A DNA stretch of 64,000 nt from CAVQKZ01 sp963837325 (GTDB lineage Bacteria; Actinomycetota; Actinomycetes; Mycobacteriales; Jatrophihabitantaceae). The number at the start of each line of letters is the position of its first letter. The stretch's first letter is position 1. Below the pieces are notes generated by a model. That model was not told where the DNA came from, did not search any database, and was given only the letters and a program-made list of their open reading frames with translations. This document shows, in pieces, positions 16,476 through 23,382 of this stretch. Location of the stretch: assembly GCA_963837325.1 (NCBI GenBank), contig CAWIMV010000001.1, positions 310,001-374,000 of the forward strand. The letters are read 5' to 3'. A program made the translations under genes and the position numbers.

Positions 16476-16793
16476 TCAGATCGAGTTGTTTGACGTTTCA
16501 TGCCGCACGATCGTGGCGACCAGTCGCCATGCCCCGTGGGGCGTACGGACTGCGACATTGACGGCCTGGTCGCCGACGACGATGGCAGAGTCGCGCCGCA
16601 CGGTAACGGTACGGGTGGTTGCCACGTACCCGAGCTTGGCCAGCTCGGCCAGTATCCGTTTGGGACCCGTGACAAGTGGCCCAGCAACAAAAACAGCTCC
16701 AGGGTCGAACAGGGACGCAACGGCCGCTTCGTCGCCCAGCAAGACCGCGTCCTCGAGCAGGGTCTCGAGCTCTTCGGGCGAGGAGGCGAACAT
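16476..16793 (-). CDS. SnoaL/NTF2-like small protein
   Basis: The protein has 105 residues from ATG 16793; a longer upstream reading is Arg- and Ser-rich and unlikely. The sequence begins with a helix (PEELETLLEDAVLLGDEAAVASLFDPGAVFVAG). A strand-rich region ending in HGAWRLVATIVRHE follows. This matches the cone-shaped NTF2/SnoaL fold used by small isomerases, cyclases and binding proteins. Active-site residues cannot be assigned. It lies between the tRNA fragment and tRNA-Lys, so it may be island cargo. Confidence 0.6.
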   Translation of the reverse strand: MFASSPEELETLLEDAVLLGDEAAVASLFDPGAVFVAGPLVTGPKRILAELAKLGYVATTRTVTVRRDSAIVVGDQAVNVAVRTPHGAWRLVATIVRHETSNNSI

Positions 16794-16971
16794 GTCAGAA
16801 CGACAACCGGTGGCGCTCCACGACCGGGAATGTGGCGGCGAAGTGGCCCCGCGGCTGCTCCTGGGCGTCCGTAGGATTGGTTCCGCACGCACAAGCCGAA
16901 CGCTGAACGGGGCGGCCGCGCTTTGTCCGCCGCGTTAGATCGACGGTTCCTGCGCCTGGCGACTGCGTGAA

Positions 16972-17364
16972 TCAGCCTTCAGGTAGGCCTGAGTCGACAC
17001 ACAGGATGTTTTCTTCGCTGTCTTTGAACCAGGCGGCTTTTCCCATGCCTTCGATGGACGCGACATCGTCGTTCCATTCGACTCCTGGCAGGTCGTATCG
17101 CTCGAAGGTGACGCCTTTGGCCTTGAGGTTCCGCACTTCTTCGTCCACGTCGTCTACGTGCCATTGAGCGATGGTGTGCTTGGCCAGCCCGGCGTAATCG
17201 GTCTGGTAGACGCTGAACGTCGAGCCACCGGCCGTGTTGTACAGCAACATGACGCCCTCCATCTCGGCGGATGGCGTGAGGCCCAATTTGTCGGCGTAAA
17301 AGTCGCGCGCCCTCTTGAGGTCACTGGCTGGAATGTTGGCGGTAACCGTGCCACTGGCGAGCAT
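16972..17364 (-). CDS. VOC/glyoxalase-like protein
   Basis: The 130-residue protein starts at ATG 17364, preceded by CGGAGGCGTC. It has the beta-alpha-beta-beta-beta pattern of the vicinal-oxygen-chelate fold in two halves: IPASDLKRARDFYADKLGL with GSTFSVYQTDYAG, and WHVDDVDEEVRNLKAKGV with AWFKDSEENILCVD. Members include glyoxalases, fosfomycin-resistance proteins and dioxygenases. The ligand is unknown. The flanking genes are also small single-domain proteins. Confidence 0.78.
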   Translation of the reverse strand: MLASGTVTANIPASDLKRARDFYADKLGLTPSAEMEGVMLLYNTAGGSTFSVYQTDYAGLAKHTIAQWHVDDVDEEVRNLKAKGVTFERYDLPGVEWNDDVASIEGMGKAAWFKDSEENILCVDSGLPEG

Positions 17365-17506
17365 GACGCCTCCGAGAATTGAATCGATGCGGTGGGCACC
17401 GGGTGTCGCGGCTCGGATGCTAGACCTGGGCGACACCGACGACAAGGGATCCGGCGGCTGCGGACTCACTGTCTGCGCCGTCCAGAGCTCAATGCGTCAG
17501 CGCGCG

Positions 17507-17743
17507 TCAGCTGAGGCGGAACTGGTACGTCTCGCCGCGGGAGATCGCGTCCGCGTACGCCACCAGCTCCGCGTCAGACAGGCTGACGCCAATGCGCCGG
17601 AGCGCGAGGATGGCTAGTGGCTTGATGTCCTCCGCGGGTTTGCCGGTGTGCTTGTCGCGCAGTTCTGCATCGAGTTCGTTCACCCGCGAGGAGGCCTGGG
17701 CGAAGATCGACTGCCCGCCGCCGACGTTCATGTTGAACACCAT
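17507..17743 (-). CDS. Short conserved-looking hypothetical protein
   Basis: The 78-residue protein is predicted to be mostly helical, with GGQSIFAQASSRVNELDAEL and LAILALRRIGVSLSDAELVAYA. No signal peptide or membrane segment is seen. The C-terminal sequence ADAISRGETYQFRLS is regular enough to look coding, and codon third positions are GC-rich. I do not recognise a family. Confidence 0.5.
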   Translation of the reverse strand: MVFNMNVGGGQSIFAQASSRVNELDAELRDKHTGKPAEDIKPLAILALRRIGVSLSDAELVAYADAISRGETYQFRLS

Positions 17744-17985
17744 CTGTCCAGCATCGCACGGTGTGGCGCCCTCGGCGTCGTGGTCGAGTGCGGGGGTTCA
17801 CGACCCATCTGCTCGACAGTGCACTTACGGATTCATCTACGCGAGTCGGCGTTCCGAGGTGCGGTGCGCGAGATCGACGGCTGTACGCGGGGCCGAATGC
17901 ACCATGACAACGGCATGCCGCAATCCAAGGACGTTCGCACGCGCAACGATGGCACGTACGTGCGCTGCCTACTAGCGTGCGACTG

Positions 17986-18411
17986 ATGCTGACCCGCCTG
18001 GACCTGACGATGGACGCTGCCGATCCCGAGCGCCTGGCCGAGTTCTGGAAAACTGCGGTCGGATACGTGGACGAGCCACCGCCAGTGCCGTTCACCAGCC
18101 GCCGCGACTGGATTCGATCGTTCGGGCAGCAGATCGCCGACGATGACCCGATCGGTGCGGCCTGGTTGATCGACCCGAGCGGCATCGCGCCGCGGCTGTC
18201 AATTCTGCCCGTCCCGGAGTCGAAGACGGCGAAAAACCGGCTTCACATCGACCTGCGGGTTACCGCCGAAGCATCACCTGAGATGCGTGGCGCCGTGGTG
18301 CAGGCCGAGGTCGACCGGCTGGTCAGGGCTGGGGCCAGTGTGCTCTGGAGTGTGGACGACCATCACGTGACGCTGGCCGATCCGGAGGGCAACGAGTTCT
18401 GCGTTGCATAG
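17986..18411 (+). CDS. VOC/glyoxalase-like protein (second)
   Basis: The protein has about 141 residues. Features typical of actinobacterial Glyoxalase_6 proteins are LDLTMDAADPERLAEFWKTA at the N-terminus, NRLHIDLRVTAEA in the middle, and VTLADPEGNEFCVA at the C-terminus, which carries the metal-ligand Glu. It differs clearly from the VOC protein at 16972, so it is not a local duplicate. The start is ATG 17986 or GTG 17977. It is oriented towards the tRNA-Lys gene. Confidence 0.78.
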   Translation: MLTRLDLTMDAADPERLAEFWKTAVGYVDEPPPVPFTSRRDWIRSFGQQIADDDPIGAAWLIDPSGIAPRLSILPVPESKTAKNRLHIDLRVTAEASPEMRGAVVQAEVDRLVRAGASVLWSVDDHHVTLADPEGNEFCVA

Positions 18412-18519
18412 CTCGTCGGACCTGCGCTATCCGGCGAACCACTTGTGAGGCCGACGCTTGCGCGCTCTTCGCGGCAAAGTCGGATGTTTGACAACTCGGG
18501 AACACTTGCCGTGTGAGAG

Positions 18520-18582
18520 CTGACGAGACCTACTCATCGACGATCCCATGGACAAAGATCATCTGTGATGAGTAGTCGTCAG
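18520..18582. repeat. Long inverted repeat beside tRNA-Lys
   Basis: CTGACGA-gac-CTACTCATC pairs with GATGAGTAG-TCGTCAG, 16 base pairs with one 3-base bulge and a 28-base loop. It lies 33 bases beyond the 3' end of tRNA-Lys. It may terminate the tRNA transcript or be part of the suspected integration site. Confidence 0.5.
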
Positions 18583-18615
18583 ACTGGAAACCCCCGAAAT
18601 TGCGGGGCTAGAGGG

Positions 18616-18691
<76 letters not shown>

Positions 18692-18789
18692 GGTACAAAA
18701 GACCGGCCCACCGGGGTGGGCCGAGAACGAACTTTAGCACGCGACCGACGGCCACAATCCGGGCAACCGAGGCGCGCGGAGACGCCGCG

Positions 18790-19269
18790 CTAGCCGATGC
18801 TGGGTGTCTCCGGAGCGCCTTCGGACGAGCGATCGCCGGTGAAGAATGAGATCCGGCCGTTGGTCTCCAGGACGGCAACGCGGATGTCGGCGAAGCGCTC
18901 CACGCCTTGCTGGCGGGCGGCGCTCATCAGGTCGTCGAATGAAACGCGCTCGGACCGCATCACGGCCATGATCGGCTCGCCGTCGGCGACGATCACGACG
19001 GGGATGCCGTGCGTGATCGGCCGCAGCCGGCGCGATCGACTGTTGACCCAGGAGATCGCCACGGTAAGCAGCGCGAAGACGCCGACGGCCAGCACGGCGG
19101 ACGTCACCGAATAGTCCTGCTGCGTCACCGACTGCTGCACCAGGTCGCCCATAGTCACGTACAGCAGCAGTTGGAACGTGCTCAGTTCGCCGAGCGTCGA
19201 GCGGCCCGTGACGCGGGTGATGAACCACAGGAACCCGAAGATGAACAGGGCTCGGAAGACGATCTCCAC
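18790..19269 (-). CDS. DUF421/YetF-family membrane protein
   Basis: The 159-residue protein has an N-terminal membrane region with helices around FRALFIFGFLWFITRVTGR and LLLYVTMGDLVQQSV, then a soluble alpha/beta domain with GIPVVIVADGEPIMAVMRSE and LMSAARQQGVERFADIRVAVLETNGRIS. This is the DUF421 layout found in YetF and YdfS. The biochemical role is unknown. Its GTG start shares one base with the stop of the upstream gene, so the two are coupled. Confidence 0.8.
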   Translation of the reverse strand: MEIVFRALFIFGFLWFITRVTGRSTLGELSTFQLLLYVTMGDLVQQSVTQQDYSVTSAVLAVGVFALLTVAISWVNSRSRRLRPITHGIPVVIVADGEPIMAVMRSERVSFDDLMSAARQQGVERFADIRVAVLETNGRISFFTGDRSSEGAPETPSIG

Positions 19270-19790
19270 TACGGCACCAACCAGGTGTGGAACGACGTGC
19301 GGGCGACTTCCCGGCCGCCGACCAGTAGCCGCACTGTTGCCGACTTGCCGATCTGACTGGCCGGCTGGATGTAGGCGTCGTACTCGAGGACGAAGTCCCG
19401 TCCCGGCCGCAGTCCGGTGAAGTGCATGTAGACGTAGTCGCCGTCGTTGGTGGCACTGTCCGGGTCAGGGTAGAAACCCTGGGTCTCGAACATCCGGAAG
19501 TAGACGGAGCTGATGGCGAGCGTGATGTCGGCATTCACACCGCCAGCGCGATGTACCCGCGCCCGCCACGGGACGTCGAGGCCGGCGCGCGCGGTCCGCG
19601 GGTAGGTCACCGAGAGCGTGTACCCGTTGCTGCTGCGGGTGCTTGTCCCGCTGTGCACGCCGAACACCCCGAAGGCACCGAGGACCACGAAGATCAGCAG
19701 AATGCTCAGACCGATCCGTTGGCCCCAGTGCGGCCGAAGTGCGGATGCCGACGGGACGTCGTCGAGCGTCGACGCTGAGCTTTCTGGCAC
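19269..19790 (-). CDS. Single-pass membrane protein with an extracytoplasmic beta domain
   Basis: The 173-residue protein has a polar N-terminus, one hydrophobic helix (RIGLSILLIFVVLGAFGVFGV), and a beta-rich outer region with SSNGYTLSVTYPRTARAGL. The phrase GLDVPWRARVHRAGG resembles surface beta-sandwich proteins that precede DUF421 genes in actinobacteria, and the one-base overlap supports a joint function. No catalytic motif is seen. Confidence 0.65.
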   Translation of the reverse strand: MPESSASTLDDVPSASALRPHWGQRIGLSILLIFVVLGAFGVFGVHSGTSTRSSNGYTLSVTYPRTARAGLDVPWRARVHRAGGVNADITLAISSVYFRMFETQGFYPDPDSATNDGDYVYMHFTGLRPGRDFVLEYDAYIQPASQIGKSATVRLLVGGREVARTSFHTWLVP

Positions 19791-19865
19791 AAGTCGGTAT
19801 TACCACTTGCACGACACGGAACCCGCTCGACACGACGGGCGGCCCCACGCGGGTCAGAGCCGGAT

Positions 19866-20414
19866 CTAGACCGCGGAGCCCGTCGCTTCGCGCGGGCCAT
19901 CTTGAACAAGTACGCGGGCGTAGGGGGGAATCCAGCCGAGCTGGTTGGCCATCCCGATGTCGTCACGGTTCGCCCAGTGCTCACCAACCCGACCGTCTTC
20001 GATCCGGAACCAGTGAGACTGGGTTATGGCAAACGTCTTGCCCGTCGGCGGACAGACGCTGTCCACCGTGGCGTCATCGGTGTAGAGGGCGCAGGGGTCG
20101 ACGTGCCGCCCGTTCATCGTCGAGCTCACCGCGACCAGATTGTCGTCCGCGATGCCGTGGTGGATTTCGTAGTGCAGGCTGGCGAACGCGGCCTTCAACC
20201 ACAGCGCGGTCGAGTAGAAGCCGGCTGGGCCGGAGACCCGTGACGACGGCGGTTGCATCCGGTTCTCGCGGTCGACCGCGTCCGGGTGGTACAGCAGATC
20301 GGACTCGGCTCGGTTGCCGTCGGCCATGGCGTGAATGGTGCGCACCGCCACGGAGATCGGGTCGGCCGACACGGCGGAGGAGAGGTTGGCGGTCACTGGC
20401 GTAGGGCTGGCCAC
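19866..20414 (-). CDS. SnoaL-like polyketide-cyclase-family protein
   Basis: The 182-residue protein shows the ester-cyclase pattern: an N-terminal helix AVRTIHAMADGNRAESDLLYHPDAVDRE, then a core with SSTMNGRHVDPCALY. The C-terminal SHWFRIEDGRVGEHWANRDDIGMANQLGW is typical of SnoaL-like proteins. The conserved Asp and His of that family appear to be present. The substrate is not predictable. It lies next to tRNA-His, with no evident operon partner. Confidence 0.75.
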   Translation of the reverse strand: MASPTPVTANLSSAVSADPISVAVRTIHAMADGNRAESDLLYHPDAVDRENRMQPPSSRVSGPAGFYSTALWLKAAFASLHYEIHHGIADDNLVAVSSTMNGRHVDPCALYTDDATVDSVCPPTGKTFAITQSHWFRIEDGRVGEHWANRDDIGMANQLGWIPPYARVLVQDGPREATGSAV

Positions 20415-20462
20415 TCGAGCGGTACGCGGACTGGCTGGCGCGCGCCATCACCAGCGCCCTAT

Positions 20463-20539
20463 TGGGGTGAGTGACGGGACTTGAACCCGCGACATCCGCG
20501 ACCACAACGCGGCGCTCTACCAGCTGAGCTACACCCACC
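20463..20539 (-). tRNA. tRNA-His (anticodon GTG)
   Basis: Acceptor GTGGGTG pairs with CACTCAC. The encoded extra G-1 opposes C73, the identity element for histidine. Anticodon stem CCGCG/CGCGG encloses TTGTGGT, giving GTG. The T-loop is TTCAAGT and CCA is encoded. It lies 28 bases from orn, an arrangement common in actinobacteria. Confidence 0.95.
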
Positions 20540-20567
20540 ATGTCCGGCGATCACTCGCCGAGCCGGC

Positions 20568-21185
20568 TCAGTCTACCTGGCCGTCCGCGGCCCCGAGAAT
20601 GGCAATTGCCGCGTTGCGCGCTTCCTCGCTGGACGGGCCAGGGAGCGGTACGAACAGCGTCTGCCGGTAGAACGCCAACTCGCGGACACTCTCGCGGATG
20701 TCAGCCAGCGCGCGGTGGGCCAGTCCCTTAGCGGGCTGCGATTGGTAGACGCGGGGGTACCAGCGCTTGGCCAGCTCCTTGATAGCGGAAACGTCGATCA
20801 TTCGGTAGTGCAGGTGCTCGTCCAGGACCGGCATGTCGCGGGCGAGGAAGCCGCGGTCGGTGGCGATCGAGTTGCCGCACAGCGGCGAGGACTTCGGCTC
20901 CGGGACGTGGTGCTTGATGTAGTCCAGGACCATCGTCTCGGCCTCGCCCAGCGTCACCGTCGAGGCCCGCACCTCGTCGGTCAGGCCCGAGGTGGCGTGC
21001 ATGTCCCGCACGAACGGCACCATCGTGTCGAGCACGTCGTCGTGGGTGTGGATGATGACGTCCAGGCCCTCGTCGAGCAGGTTCAGGTCGGCGTCGGTGA
21101 CCAATACCGCCACTTCGATCAAGGCGTCGCGGCGCAGATCAAGCCCGGTCATCTCGCAGTCGATCCATACCAACCGGTCGGTCAC
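20568..21185 (-). CDS. orn: Oligoribonuclease
   Basis: The 205-residue protein is a DEDDh 3'-5' exonuclease that degrades 2- to 5-nucleotide RNA and linearised cyclic-di-GMP. Exo I is WIDCEMTGLDL, Exo II is CGNSIATDRGFL, and Exo III is AHRALADIRESVREL with its histidine. RYRMIDVS-like sequence (YRMIDVSAIKELAKRW) is typical of Orn. Length is standard. The neighbouring tRNA-His supports orthology with the actinobacterial gene. Confidence 0.95.
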   Translation of the reverse strand: MTDRLVWIDCEMTGLDLRRDALIEVAVLVTDADLNLLDEGLDVIIHTHDDVLDTMVPFVRDMHATSGLTDEVRASTVTLGEAETMVLDYIKHHVPEPKSSPLCGNSIATDRGFLARDMPVLDEHLHYRMIDVSAIKELAKRWYPRVYQSQPAKGLAHRALADIRESVRELAFYRQTLFVPLPGPSSEEARNAAIAILGAADGQVD

Positions 21186-21249
21186 AACAACTGAGGCTAT
21201 ACGCCCTCGTTACGGTGGCCCTGAATGTCGACTGATCGGAGTGTGTGGC

Positions 21250-21558
21250 ATGTCGCAAGAACGGCTCAGCCAGGACGAGATCGAGGCCCGGCTCGCTTCG
21301 CTGCACGCGGGGTGGGCGGGCACGCCCGAGAAGCTGGAACGCTCGATCGAGTTCGCGGATTTCCCGACCGCGGTCGAGTTCATCAACCTGCTCGCGCCGC
21401 GCTGCGAAGCGATGGATCACCACCCGGACCTCGCGCTGCACTGGCGCTGGGTCGACGCCGTCCTGTCCACGCACAGCGCGGGCGGGGTCACCGATCTTGA
21501 CATCGAACTCGCCGGGGTGATTGACGAGGTGGCGGCGGGCTTGGCCCAGGCCAGCTAG
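21250..21558 (+). CDS. Pterin-4a-carbinolamine dehydratase (PCD/DCoH)
   Basis: The 102-residue protein has the family motif EAMDHHPDLALHWRWVD, which includes the catalytic His pair, and HSAGGVTDLDIELA at the C-terminus. It dehydrates 4a-hydroxytetrahydrobiopterin during pterin recycling. Standard length. The ATG is preceded by GGAG at eight bases. No aromatic-amino-acid hydroxylase is adjacent. Its TAG stop shares the palindrome CTAG with the stop of the converging TetR gene. Confidence 0.88.
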   Translation: MSQERLSQDEIEARLASLHAGWAGTPEKLERSIEFADFPTAVEFINLLAPRCEAMDHHPDLALHWRWVDAVLSTHSAGGVTDLDIELAGVIDEVAAGLAQAS

Positions 21559-22220
21559 CGGTCGCTGCGCCAGACGCTCATTCCGAGGGTGATCAGGCGC
21601 AACTGCCGCTCGGCCCGCTCCAGCACGACCTGCTCGTCCTCGGCGTGGCGCTTGTCGACCTCCAGCAGGTCCATGACGGCCGCGAGCATCGTGGAGACCA
21701 TCAGGTCCGCGGCCATCTCCAGGTCGTCCGAACTCCAGTCCAAGCCGGCTGTCATCCGGGCCAGGTCAATAGTGAGCTCGCTGGTGAACAGCCTCAGCTC
21801 GGTGGCGATGGCCCGGCGAACAGCGGTCACGCCTCCATAGCGCTCGCGACTGAGAAACTGGAACTGCGCGGGGTGGTCGCGAACCTGCCGGCCCAGGATC
21901 TCGACCGTTCCGGTGATGATGTCGCCTTTACCCACCGCGCCCCGGCGGGCGTCTCTGATCATCTGCCGCAGCGGTCGCATGCTCTCGTCGACGAGTTCTA
22001 CACCGAGGGCATCGATGGACTCGAAGTGGCGGTAGAAGGCGGTGGGCACGATCCCGGCGGCCCGGGCCACCTCGCGCAGGCTGATGCTGGCCAGGCTGCG
22101 GTGCGCGATGAGCGCGAGCGTGACGTCGAGCAGATTTTGCCGGGTGCGCTCCTTGCGTTGGGCCCGACTGGCCGTCCGGCCCACCGCCTCGCTCACAGCC
22201 AAGACAGTACGCGCGTGCAC
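21555..22220 (-). CDS. TetR-family transcriptional regulator
   Basis: The protein has up to 221 residues. The N-terminal HTH is clear: RQNLLDVTLALIAHRSLASISLREVARAAGIVPTAFYRHFES. A helical ligand domain follows, with GVTAVRRAIATEL and DLMVSTMLAAVMDLLEVD. The start may be ATG 22220 or a GTG eight codons in. The IVPTAFYRHF form resembles regulators of fatty-acid or membrane-lipid genes, but no target is adjacent. It converges on the PCD gene. Confidence 0.83.
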   Translation of the reverse strand: MHARTVLAVSEAVGRTASRAQRKERTRQNLLDVTLALIAHRSLASISLREVARAAGIVPTAFYRHFESIDALGVELVDESMRPLRQMIRDARRGAVGKGDIITGTVEILGRQVRDHPAQFQFLSRERYGGVTAVRRAIATELRLFTSELTIDLARMTAGLDWSSDDLEMAADLMVSTMLAAVMDLLEVDKRHAEDEQVVLERAERQLRLITLGMSVWRSDR

Positions 22221-22373
22221 CCTGATTGCTCGGGTGCGAAGTCACCGAGGTCAGGCGGCATGGCTCTGAGAGGTGCAGCATGGCCCACGCTTCGGTGTTG
22301 AGTGTACGAAGCTGCACTGAAACACTGGCAGCCCGAGTCCACGCCTGATGGCATACCGAGACGAGGCATACCG

Positions 22374-22577
22374 ATGGTCGGCAAGGTGGAGATCGGCAAG
22401 GACACCCTGCAGGTCCTCACCGAGTCAGCGGCTTCGCATGTCGGACGGATCGCGGCGATCATCGCCGGTGCGGTGCGTGAGGTGACCCACGAGCTGGGGG
22501 AGTGGGCCTCCGACGCGTTCGAGATGCGCGACGCGGCCGGCCGGGCTGACGGGGACGGGACGGACACAGCCGGCTGA
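22374..22577 (+). CDS. Small helical hypothetical protein
   Basis: The protein has 67 residues from ATG 22374, preceded by GAGG; an in-frame GTG at 22302 is a less likely start. The core KVEIGKDTLQVLTESAASHVGRIAAIIAGAVREVTHELGEWASDAFEM looks like one amphipathic helix and one weakly hydrophobic one. Function is unknown. It lies 85 bases before the phosphoglucomutase gene. Confidence 0.5.
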   Translation: MVGKVEIGKDTLQVLTESAASHVGRIAAIIAGAVREVTHELGEWASDAFEMRDAAGRADGDGTDTAG

Positions 22578-22662
22578 ACTCGTCGTTGGCCGCTCCAGGA
22601 TCGCTGTCGTGTCCTGGCCGCTCCACGCGTCCGGTGACTGCGTTGTGGGGGACGATGCAGGC

Positions 22663-23382
22663 ATGCTCGGATTGCCAGCCGCCGTGACCGCCGGCCTGTT
22701 CGACCTGGACGGCGTCCTCACCGACACTGCATCGGTACATCGAAAGGCGTGGGCTCAGACCTTCGACGAGTTCCTCGCACCACGTGGACAACGGCCGTTC
22801 AGCGACCAGGACTACGCCGACTACGTCGATGGCAAACCCCGTGCTGACGGCGTCCGCGACTTCCTCGCCTCACGAGGTGTCACCCTGCCGGAGGGCAGCC
22901 CGGACGACAGCGCAACCACCGAGACCGTGTTCGGCGTGGGCAATCGCAAGAATGCGCTGTTGTTGCAACGCATCCACGACGACGGCGTGGAGGTGTATCC
23001 CGGCTCCCGGCGATACCTCGAGGCCGCTCGTGACGCGGGACTACGCCGAATCGTCGTGTCGTCGAGTGCGAACACCGCGGACGTCCTGCAAGTGACCGGC
23101 CTGGCTGAGCTGGTCGAGGGCCGAGTCGACGGCGTCACCCTCGGCGAGCAGCATCTGCGCGGGAAGCCGGCACCAGACTCCTTCCTCGCCGGTGCGCGAC
23201 TCGCGGGGGTAGAGCCGGCTGCCGCCGCCGTGTTCGAAGACGCGATCGCCGGGGTGCAGGCTGGGCGGGCCGGGCAGTTCGGTTACGTCGTTGGTGTGAA
23301 CCGTCTCGACGAGAACCACCGACAGGCCCTGCGGGCACAGGGCGCCCACGTTGTCGTACGAGACCTGGAGGAGCTGCTGTGA
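22663..23382 (+). CDS. pgmB: Beta-phosphoglucomutase-type HAD phosphatase
   Basis: The 239-residue protein has HAD motif I FDLDGVLTDTA (nucleophile Asp and second Asp), motif II VVSSSAN, the conserved Lys in LRGKPAPDSF, and motif IV FEDAIAGVQAG. The cap contains DYVDGKPRADGVRDFL, the signature of beta-PGM. It converts beta-glucose-1-phosphate to glucose-6-phosphate. Its stop overlaps the GTG start of a GH65 phosphorylase, the enzyme that produces beta-G1P. The pair therefore forms a disaccharide phosphorolysis route. Confidence 0.9.
   Translation: MLGLPAAVTAGLFDLDGVLTDTASVHRKAWAQTFDEFLAPRGQRPFSDQDYADYVDGKPRADGVRDFLASRGVTLPEGSPDDSATTETVFGVGNRKNALLLQRIHDDGVEVYPGSRRYLEAARDAGLRRIVVSSSANTADVLQVTGLAELVEGRVDGVTLGEQHLRGKPAPDSFLAGARLAGVEPAAAAVFEDAIAGVQAGRAGQFGYVVGVNRLDENHRQALRAQGAHVVVRDLEELL

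Noticed and set aside
16352..16561. Short + strand frame reading GTRTPNPQIKR
   Set aside because: The reading comes from the tRNA-Lys fragment at 16368-16410 and is not a protein gene.
16408..18615. Integrase or transposase within the suspected island
   Set aside because: All six frames were examined; only SnoaL, VOC and an unknown small protein are convincing. The island call therefore rests on the tRNA duplication alone.
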